Origin: Achromobacter sp. Marseille-Q4962
Lineage (GTDB): Bacteria; Pseudomonadota; Gammaproteobacteria; Burkholderiales; Burkholderiaceae_B
DNA length: 64,000 bases
NCBI RefSeq assembly: GCF_943737005.1
Contig: NZ_CALSFU010000012.1
Coordinates: 1-64,000 of the forward strand
Direction: 5' to 3'
Below, in pieces: positions 47,463 through 53,989 of the stretch. Below the pieces are notes generated by a model. It did no database searches. It was not told the origin of the DNA and saw only the letters and a program-made list of their open reading frames with translations. The position numbers and the translations under genes are program-made. Numbering within the stretch: the stretch's first letter is position 1; every line of letters begins with the position of its first letter.

Positions 47463-49235
47463 TCAGGGCTTGGGCACCGTGTCGCGGGTGACGGCGGCGC
47501 GCAGGAAGTCGAAGTCCACGCCCTGGTCGGCTTGCGTCACCGCCTGCATGAAAAGCCTGCGGTAGCCGCGCTCGGCCGACGGGCGCTCTACCGGCCCGGC
47601 CGCCGCGCGCCGCGCCAGCTCGGCATCGTCGACCAGCAGGCTGATTTCGCGCCGGGCCACCGACAGGCGGATGCGATCCCCCGTCTGCACATAGGCCAGC
47701 GGCCCGCCGATGGCGGCCTCGGGCGTGACGTGCAGCACGATGGTGCCGGCCGCCGTGCCGCTCATGCGGCCGTCGGAAATGCGCACCATGTCCTTCACGC
47801 CGGCGCGCGCCAGCTTCTTGGGAATGGGCATGTAGCCGGCCTCGGGCATGCCGGGCGCGCCCGTGGGCCCGATGCGCTTGAGCACCAGGATGTCGTCGGC
47901 GTTCACGTCGAGGGTGTCGTCGTCGATGCGGCGCGCCATGTCTTCGGCGTCTTCGAACACCACCGCGCGGCCTTCGTGCTCCATCAGTTGCGGGTTGGCG
48001 GCCGACTGCTTGATGATGGCGCCGCCGGGGGCGAGATTGCCGCGCAGCACGGCCAGGCCGCCAGCGGGATAGATGGGGGAGGCCGGCGTGCGGATCACGT
48101 CTTGCGCGAAGGGGGGCGGGGCGTCGTCCAGCTCTTCGCCCAGCGTGCGGCCCGAGACCGTCAGCGCGTCCAGGTGCAGCAGGGGGCGCAGTTCGCGCAG
48201 CAGGGCGGGCATGCCGCCGGCATGGTGGAAGTCTTCCATGTAGTGCTGGCCGGAGGGCTTGAGGTCGACCAGCACCGGGGTTTCGCGGCTCAGGCGGTCC
48301 AGTCCGGCCAGGTCGATGTCGATGCCCAGGCGGCCGGCGATGGCGGTCAGGTGCACGATGCCGTTGGTGGAGCCGCCGATGGCCAGCAGCACGCGCAGCG
48401 CGTTCTCGATGGACTTGCCCGTAATGATGCGCTCGGGCGTGAGGCGCGAGGCGGCCATGGCCACGGCGGTGGCGCCGGTGCGCTCGGCGGCCCGGATGCG
48501 GTCGGCGGTGACGGCCGGCGCCGAGGCGCCGCCCGACACCATCATGCCCAGCGCCTCGGTCAGGCAGGCCATGGTGCTGGCCGTGCCCATGACGGAACAG
48601 GTGCCCACGCTGGCCACCAGCTGGTTGTTCACGTCGGCGATCTCCTGCGCGTCGATTTCCTCGGCGCGGTAGCGGCCCCAGTAGCGGCGGCAGTCCGTGC
48701 AGGCGCCCACGCGCTCGCCGCGATGCGAGCCGGTGAGCATGGAGCCCGTCACGAGCTGGATCGCCGGCACCCCGGCCGAGGAAGCGCCCATGAGCTGGGC
48801 CGGAACGGTCTTGTCGCAGCCGCCGATCAGCACCACCGCATCCATGGGCTGGGCGCGGATCATTTCCTCGGTGTCCATGGACATGAGGTTGCGCAGGTAC
48901 ATGCTGGTGGGCTGCGAGAAGCTTTCGTGCACCGAGATGGTGGGGAAGTCCATGGGCAGCCCGCCCGCCAGCATGACGCCGCGCTTCACCGCCTCGATGA
49001 GCTGGGGCGCGTTGCCGTGGCAGGGGTTGTAGCTGCTGCCGGTATTGACGATGCCGATGATGGGGCGCGAGAGCGCGTCGTCCGTGTAGCCCGCGCCCTT
49101 GATGAAGGCTTTGCGCAGAAACAGCGAGAAGCCGCGGTCGCCGTAGTTGGTCAGGCCGCGGGCCACGCCGCGCGCGTCGTCGGCGCTATCGAAAGGGCCG
49201 TTTCCAGGCTGGCCGCGCTTGATCTCATCCGTCAT
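47463..49235 (-). CDS. IlvD/Edd-family dehydratase
   Basis: A 590-residue iron-sulfur dehydratase related to dihydroxy-acid dehydratase and phosphogluconate dehydratase. Cluster cysteines are Cys72 (YNPCHG), Cys140 (GGCDKTVPAQLMG) and Cys213 (GTCSVMGTASTM); three cysteines are expected for a [2Fe-2S] enzyme of the sugar-acid (arabinonate/xylonate) type. IlvD for branched-chain amino acid synthesis is less likely because the gene sits with a GntR regulator and opposite a Bug uptake protein rather than with ilv genes. It probably removes water from a sugar acid. Confidence 0.85.
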   Translation of the reverse strand: MTDEIKRGQPGNGPFDSADDARGVARGLTNYGDRGFSLFLRKAFIKGAGYTDDALSRPIIGIVNTGSSYNPCHGNAPQLIEAVKRGVMLAGGLPMDFPTISVHESFSQPTSMYLRNLMSMDTEEMIRAQPMDAVVLIGGCDKTVPAQLMGASSAGVPAIQLVTGSMLTGSHRGERVGACTDCRRYWGRYRAEEIDAQEIADVNNQLVASVGTCSVMGTASTMACLTEALGMMVSGGASAPAVTADRIRAAERTGATAVAMAASRLTPERIITGKSIENALRVLLAIGGSTNGIVHLTAIAGRLGIDIDLAGLDRLSRETPVLVDLKPSGQHYMEDFHHAGGMPALLRELRPLLHLDALTVSGRTLGEELDDAPPPFAQDVIRTPASPIYPAGGLAVLRGNLAPGGAIIKQSAANPQLMEHEGRAVVFEDAEDMARRIDDDTLDVNADDILVLKRIGPTGAPGMPEAGYMPIPKKLARAGVKDMVRISDGRMSGTAAGTIVLHVTPEAAIGGPLAYVQTGDRIRLSVARREISLLVDDAELARRAAAGPVERPSAERGYRRLFMQAVTQADQGVDFDFLRAAVTRDTVPKP

Positions 49236-49246
49236 TTGTCATCCTG

Positions 49247-49256
49247 ATAATATTAT
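49247..49256. promoter_or_regulatory. AT-rich palindrome before the dehydratase gene
   Basis: ATAATATTAT is a perfect palindrome, embedded in GATAATATTATTGATAATC, 11 bases upstream of the dehydratase ATG. It is a candidate site for the co-transcribed GntR (FCD) protein, whose family uses short AT-rich dyads. Confidence 0.35.
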
Positions 49257-49350
49257 TGATAATCTGGACCGGCCATCATACTCACGCCGGGAAAGCGCGC
49301 GCAAGAAATTTTCCTTGGCCGATTTATTGATATCAGAACAAGATCAGTCG

Positions 49351-49377
49351 ATAGAAAAATTCTGATTCATCTATCAA
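49351..49377 (+). promoter_or_regulatory. Element copy 2, shared with 45771-45797
   Basis: Core CTGATTCATCTATCAA (49362-49377), preceded by ATAGAAAAATT. It matches the minus strand of 45797-45771 at 24 of 27 positions and has the same orientation and similar distance to its downstream gene (79 bases to the Bug ATG; 59 bases to the dehydrogenase ATG for copy 1). Confidence 0.6.
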
Positions 49378-49455
49378 GTTCCGGCCCCTAAACTTGGGGC
49401 CGTCGACGAACCGGGCGTCGCTTTCATTCCTATACCACCCCGGCAGGAGACCCCT

Positions 49456-50454
49456 ATGTTCCCACTGCGCTCGCGGCCGCGCCGCACCCTGCTCGTCTCG
49501 CTGCTCGCCGCCTGTGCCGGGCTGTGCGCGCCGGCCCTGGCCGCCGCGGACGGCTATCCCGACAAGCCCGTGCGCCTCATCGTGCCTTACCCGCCCGGCG
49601 GCGCCACCGACGTCATCGGCCGCGTGCTGGCGCAGGAACTGACCGGCTCGCTGGGCCAGTCCGTCATCGTGGAAAACCGCGCCGGCGCGGCCGGCAACAT
49701 CGGAGCGGACCAGGTCGCCAAGGCCGCGCCCGACGGCTACACGCTGCTCATGGGCGCGCTGACCAGCCACTCGATCAATGCCGCCCTCTACAAGGGCCGC
49801 GTCAGTTATGACGTGGAAAAGAGCTTCGCGCCGGTGTCCATCGTGGGCACGGTGCCCCTGGTCTTCGTGGTCAACCCGTCGGTGCCGGCCAAGAGCCTGC
49901 AGGAGCTGGTCGCGCTGGCCAAGTCCAAGCCCGGCTACGTCACCATGGCCTCGGCCGGCAACGGCTCGCCCCAGCACCTGGCGGGCGAGATGTTCAAGCG
50001 CATGGCCGGGGTGGACATCCTGCACGTGCCCTATAAGGGCAGCGGCCCGGCCATGACCGACCTGATGGGCGGGCAGGTGCTCAGCATGATCGAAACCGTG
50101 CCCGCCGCGCAGGCCAACATCAAGGCGGGCAAGCTGCGCGCCCTGGCGGTGGCTTCCGCCGAGCGCGTCGAGGCGCTGCCGGACGTGCCCACCGCCAGCC
50201 AGGCCGGCCTGCCCGGCTTCGAGGTGAGCTCGATGTTCGGCATCGTGGCCCCGGCCGGCACGCCGGCGCCCGTGATCGGACGGCTCAACGGCGACCTGAA
50301 GAAGATCCTGGCCAAGCCGGACGTGCAGGCGTCGCTGCTCAAGCAGGGCGCCATCGCCACCTGGACCTCGCCGGCCGATGCCCGCGCCCGCGTGTCGGCG
50401 GAAGTGGCGCGCTGGACCAAGGTCATCGACGAGGCGGGGGTCAAGCCGGAGTAA
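49456..50454 (+). CDS. Bug-type tripartite tricarboxylate transporter binding protein
   Basis: A 332-residue periplasmic solute-binding protein. Signal peptide to about residue 30 (ending ALAA), then YPDKPVRLIVPYPPGGATDVIGR, the hallmark start of Bug proteins, and later LHVPYKGSGPAMTDLMGGQV. Bug proteins bind carboxylates and similar small acids for tripartite transporters; most, like this one, have no TctAB membrane genes beside them. AGGAGA lies before the ATG. It is divergent from the dehydratase-GntR pair, so its ligand may be that pathway's acid. Confidence 0.92.
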   Translation: MFPLRSRPRRTLLVSLLAACAGLCAPALAAADGYPDKPVRLIVPYPPGGATDVIGRVLAQELTGSLGQSVIVENRAGAAGNIGADQVAKAAPDGYTLLMGALTSHSINAALYKGRVSYDVEKSFAPVSIVGTVPLVFVVNPSVPAKSLQELVALAKSKPGYVTMASAGNGSPQHLAGEMFKRMAGVDILHVPYKGSGPAMTDLMGGQVLSMIETVPAAQANIKAGKLRALAVASAERVEALPDVPTASQAGLPGFEVSSMFGIVAPAGTPAPVIGRLNGDLKKILAKPDVQASLLKQGAIATWTSPADARARVSAEVARWTKVIDEAGVKPE

Positions 50455-50579
50455 ACCGGCCCGGCCCGGCCCGTCGCGGCCCCGGCTCCGCTTGCGCGGG
50501 GCCGGCCCGTTGACGCAGCGCCGCATGGCGCGCCGGCCCGTGCCTGGGCGCCGCGCCTTTGCCGCAATGCACATTGTGG

Positions 50580-50608
50580 TTGACCCCGGAAGGACTAGGC
50601 CGTAATGT
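50580..50608 (+). promoter_or_regulatory. Predicted promoter of rpfR with upstream dyad
   Basis: TTGACC (50580-50585) and TAATGT (50603-50608) with exactly 17 bases between them, leaving a leader of about 31 bases. Just upstream lies a perfect inverted repeat CAATG-CA-CATTG (50565-50576), a possible regulator site. Confidence 0.5.
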
Positions 50609-50645
50609 ACTTTGCGAGCCATCCAAGGACGGCGGGGGGATACCA

Positions 50646-52640
50646 ATGACTGAGCATCAGGACGACAAAGCGGTCCTGTATACGCATTTCGGTACACACA
50701 GCCCATATTGGCGGCTAGCCGGCGACAGCGATGCCATCGAGCTCGCCGCCGTGAAGGGGGCCACCAACATCGCGATGGCGCTGCGCCCCGAACAGGCCGA
50801 CAGCATCCGTTCGCTCACGGGCATCACTTCCAGCCTGCGCATCGACGTCACGCTTTACGGCGACCCGATCCGCCTGCACCTCGTCGGCCGGAAAATCGGC
50901 CCCAACGAATGGGCCGGCACCGCATCCGCCCTGGCCGACACCGAATCCGTGGCAAAAGACCTGGTCGAGGGCCTTTCGTTTGCCGAGACGGTGGTGTCCG
51001 AGGCCAACTCCGTCATCGTCATCGTCGACCAGCACGGCCGCGTCCAGCGCTTTAACAAGCTCAGCGAGGAATACACCGGCAAGCGCGAGCAGGACATCGT
51101 GGGCCGCAGCGTCTTCGAGATGTTCATGACGCGCGAGGAAGCGGCCGCGTCCCGCCGCAACATCGCCGCCTTCTACCGGCACGGCCATTCCTACGAGGTC
51201 GAGCGCCTCATCAACACCGTGAAGGGGCCGCGGCTCTTCCTGTTCCGCAACAAGTTCGTCACCAGCGGCAGCGGCGAGAAGCGCGTCTACCTCATCTGCT
51301 CGGGCACCGACATCACCGAAGAGCGCCAGGCGCAGGAGCGGCTGCGGGTGCTGGCCAATACCGACATGCTCACTGACCTGCCCAACCGCCATGCCATCAC
51401 GGAGCGGCTGAAGCGGGCGCTTTCCGCGGGCGGGGGCGGACGCGGCGGGGTGCTGTTCCTCGACCTGGACAACTTCAAGCGCGTCAACGACCACTACGGC
51501 CACGGTTTCGGCGACCACCTGCTGAAAACCGTGTCGGTGGCCATTTCGAGCTGCCTCTCGGAAGGCCAGACGCTGGCCCGCCTGGGCGGCGACGAGTTCA
51601 TCGTGCTGCAGGAACACGCCCAGGTCTGGGAGCTGGAGGCCACCGCGCAGCGCATCATCGAGCGTCTGCGCGAGCCATTCCGGCAGGGCCTGATCGAGGT
51701 CTACACGAGCTGCTCCATCGGCATCGCCATGTATCCCGACCATGGCGCCGACCTGGACAGCGTCGTGCGCAGCGCCGACATCGCCATGTACGTGGCGAAG
51801 GAAGCGGGCCGCCACACCTACCGGGTCTTCCAGCCCGATATGGACCGCCGCAACGCCGACTACGTATGGCTGGACACCAACCTGCGCAAGGCGCTGGCCG
51901 AAAACCACCTGATGCTCTACTACCAGCCCAAGCTGGCCAGCCGCACGGGCGAAGTCGACGGCGTGGAAGCCCTGGTGCGGTGGCGCTCGCCCGAGCGCGG
52001 CCTCATCGGCCCCGACGTGTTCATTCCCTATGCCGAGGAATCGGGCCTTATCTCGCAGCTCGGCGTGTGGGTCATGCGCGAGGCGGCGCGCCAGGCCGCC
52101 GAATGGCGCAGGCAGGGCCTGGACATCCGCATCGCGATCAACATGTCGGCGCGGCAGCTCGACGACAAGGGCGTGGTCAGCGATTTCATGCGGGCCATCA
52201 GCGACGCAGGCGGCGAGTGCATGCTCGACATCGAGCTTACGGAGAGCTGCCTGGTCGAAGACGAAGACGCGGCCATCGGGCTCATCAAGCAGTTCCGCCA
52301 GCTCGGCGCGCGCGTGCACATGGACGACTTCGGCACCGGCTATTCGTCGCTGTCGCAACTGGCGCGCCTGCCGCTGGACGCCATCAAGCTCGACGCCAGC
52401 TTCGTGCGCGGCGTCAACGAAAACCCCGTTTCGCAGGCCCTGGCGCGCGCCATCGTGGCGGTGGCCCGCACCCTGGAGCTCAAGGTGATCGCCGAAGGGG
52501 TGGAAACCCACGAAGAAACGGCGTTCCTGGATACGCTGGGCGTGGACGCCAAGCAGGGCTACCTGTACGCCAAGCCCATGCCCGGGCCGGAGTTCACGGC
52601 CTGGCTCAACCGGCGCAGCCGCCTGCACCTCATTGCCTGA
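50646..52640 (+). CDS. rpfR: DSF receptor RpfR (FI-PAS-GGDEF-EAL)
   Basis: A 664-residue cytoplasmic c-di-GMP enzyme. The first ~100 residues (THFGTHSPYWRL at 13-24, HLVGRKIGPNEWAGTASA at 78-95) are the FI domain seen in RpfR/PdeR proteins. A PAS domain follows (about 108-228, where BDSF-type cis-2 fatty acids bind in Burkholderia RpfR), then GGDEF (motif at 314-318) and EAL (Glu-Ala-Leu at 441-443, ELTES 530-534, DDFGTG 560-565, EGVE 617-620). Both catalytic motifs are intact; no RxxD I-site precedes GGDEF. It resembles E. coli PdeR, but adjacency to a DSF synthase argues for RpfR. It is convergent with rpfF. Confidence 0.92.
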   Translation: MTEHQDDKAVLYTHFGTHSPYWRLAGDSDAIELAAVKGATNIAMALRPEQADSIRSLTGITSSLRIDVTLYGDPIRLHLVGRKIGPNEWAGTASALADTESVAKDLVEGLSFAETVVSEANSVIVIVDQHGRVQRFNKLSEEYTGKREQDIVGRSVFEMFMTREEAAASRRNIAAFYRHGHSYEVERLINTVKGPRLFLFRNKFVTSGSGEKRVYLICSGTDITEERQAQERLRVLANTDMLTDLPNRHAITERLKRALSAGGGGRGGVLFLDLDNFKRVNDHYGHGFGDHLLKTVSVAISSCLSEGQTLARLGGDEFIVLQEHAQVWELEATAQRIIERLREPFRQGLIEVYTSCSIGIAMYPDHGADLDSVVRSADIAMYVAKEAGRHTYRVFQPDMDRRNADYVWLDTNLRKALAENHLMLYYQPKLASRTGEVDGVEALVRWRSPERGLIGPDVFIPYAEESGLISQLGVWVMREAARQAAEWRRQGLDIRIAINMSARQLDDKGVVSDFMRAISDAGGECMLDIELTESCLVEDEDAAIGLIKQFRQLGARVHMDDFGTGYSSLSQLARLPLDAIKLDASFVRGVNENPVSQALARAIVAVARTLELKVIAEGVETHEETAFLDTLGVDAKQGYLYAKPMPGPEFTAWLNRRSRLHLIA

Positions 52641-52657
52641 ACGGCGTGTTCGCGATC

Positions 52658-52681
52658 GCGGAGCCGCCGGGGCGGCTCCGC
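52658..52681. terminator. Hairpin between convergent rpfR and rpfF
   Basis: Perfect inverted repeat GCGGAGCCGCC / GGCGGCTCCGC (52658-52668, 52671-52681). There is no T-run on either side, but its placement between the two stops suggests a bidirectional transcription end or mRNA 3' stabiliser. Confidence 0.5.
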
Positions 52682-52700
52682 AGGCCGGTCCGCGCCGCGC

Positions 52701-53585
52701 TCAGTGCATGGTCGCCTCCATGGCGGTTTCACCGCTGGCCGCGCTGCGGCGGTTCTGGGCGATCACCAGCCGTTCCATATAGGCCCGGTCTTTCGGGTCG
52801 ATGGAGAAGGCGGCTTCCACCCAGTCTTCGGTGATGTCCATCAGTTCCGAGCGCGACAGCGCCAGCACGCGCTGGCGCGCGCGCAGCATGGCGCGCATGC
52901 CGTTGAGCTTGGGCCGCATCACGTCGATGAAGGTGCGCGTGGCCCGGTAGGCCTCGCCGGGTTCGAACAGCACGTCCACCAGCCCGCGCGCATGGAACCA
53001 TTCGGCCGTGTGCGATTCGCCGGTGCCGATCAGCTCTTCGGCCAGCTTCATGCCCGAGCGGCGCGCCACCAAAGAGTAGCCGCCCATGCCCGGGAACAGA
53101 TTGAAGGCGATTTCCGGAAAGCCCAGGCGCGCGTTGTTCTGGGACAGCACGAAGTGGTGCGCCAGCGCCGCCTCGAAGCCGCCGCCCAGCGCCGTGCCTT
53201 CGATCATGGCCAGCGAGATGGCGCCCGTGTCGAAGCCGCGGGTGGCTGCGTGCACGCAATCCACGCACGCGCGGGCATAGGCCCGCAGCGCTTCGCGCTT
53301 GCCGTTGCGGATGGCTTCGGCGAAAAAGTTCAGGTCGCCGCCGACGTTGTAGATCTGGGGCACCAGCGAGCCCGTGACCCAGAAGTCGATCGGCAGGCCG
53401 GAGTCCTTGGCGGCGCGCGCCAGCGTCATGATCTCGTCGATCAGTTCATGATTGAAGCAGGGCCGCGGCTGCGCTCGCAGCATCATCCACATGACGCGTC
53501 GTCCCTCCTCGTAGTACGCGGAGATCTGTTTCAGATTGCCGGCGGCGGTAAAGGGGTGGCAGTCCTGATGAATGAATTGATTCAT
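52701..53585 (-). CDS. rpfF: DSF synthase RpfF
   Basis: A 294-residue crotonase-fold enzyme that makes cis-2-unsaturated fatty-acid signals from acyl-ACP by dehydration and thioester cleavage. Family features: YNVGGDLNFF at 79-88, EGTALGGGFEAAL (Glu138) and GFPEIAFNLFPGMGGYS (Glu158). The two glutamates are 20 residues apart, as are the catalytic Glu141 and Glu161 of Xanthomonas RpfF. The C-terminal ITEDWVEAAF and RLVIAQNRRS also match RpfF and not ordinary hydratases. Located tail-to-tail with the PAS-GGDEF-EAL receptor. Confidence 0.9.
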   Translation of the reverse strand: MNQFIHQDCHPFTAAGNLKQISAYYEEGRRVMWMMLRAQPRPCFNHELIDEIMTLARAAKDSGLPIDFWVTGSLVPQIYNVGGDLNFFAEAIRNGKREALRAYARACVDCVHAATRGFDTGAISLAMIEGTALGGGFEAALAHHFVLSQNNARLGFPEIAFNLFPGMGGYSLVARRSGMKLAEELIGTGESHTAEWFHARGLVDVLFEPGEAYRATRTFIDVMRPKLNGMRAMLRARQRVLALSRSELMDITEDWVEAAFSIDPKDRAYMERLVIAQNRRSAASGETAMEATMH

Positions 53586-53929
53586 TTGCTTTCGTCCAAT
53601 CGGTCAAGGTGAGTCGAAGTACTGCGTAATCAGACTAATCCAGAGAACTCGTCCTTCGTCTCATGCAAAACTCCGCCGGTTGGCCAGACTTGTCCGTAGG
53701 CCAAAGTCGGGAGTGAAACCGCCGGGAAACGCCGCCGCGCCGCGGCGCCCTCCCACCGTTGGCGGAAGGGCGGGTGGAGAAAAAGGATGAGGCGCCGCCC
53801 GAGAACCCGCATGGCGCCGCGCACGCGCGGAACGGGGCCGGCAAGCCCGCGGTTCATGCATAGGGAGGAGTCGGGAAATCGGGTGCGCCGGCCGGTCTTC
53901 CCCGCCGCCGGCCCAGATTCTTCCTATAT
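53586..53929. other. Intergenic region between rpfF and the TonB receptor
   Basis: About 340 bases before the Fur box. Overlapping minus-strand frames exist in all three phases around 53630-53861, but none has a ribosome-binding site or a recognisable product, so I read none as a gene. The right end carries the receptor's control region. Confidence 0.6.
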
Positions 53930-53948
53930 ACTAATGATTATCATTATC
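53930..53948. promoter_or_regulatory. Fur box
   Basis: Read on the minus strand, the site is GATAATGATAATCATTAGT, matching the 19-bp consensus GATAATGATAATCATTATC at the first 17 positions. It overlaps a TATACT promoter-like element, 42 bases before the receptor ATG, so iron-replete Fur should repress the gene. Confidence 0.88.
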
Positions 53949-53989
53949 TATAGCATCGCGACTCGCATCACCACACAACGAGGCTCGCG

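Noticed and set aside
49246-49265. Second Fur box before the dehydratase gene
   Set aside because: GATAATATTATTGATAATC matches only about 13 of 19 consensus positions and lacks the central symmetry; a GntR site is more likely.
50646-52640. Assignment as E. coli-type PdeR only
   Set aside because: The sequence is PdeR-like, but adjacency to an RpfF-type synthase makes RpfR the better name; the domain order is the same in both.
53630-53861. Three overlapping minus-strand frames of 66-75 codons
   Set aside because: Open in all three phases over the same bases, which is expected of GC-rich non-coding DNA; none has a ribosome-binding site or recognisable motif.
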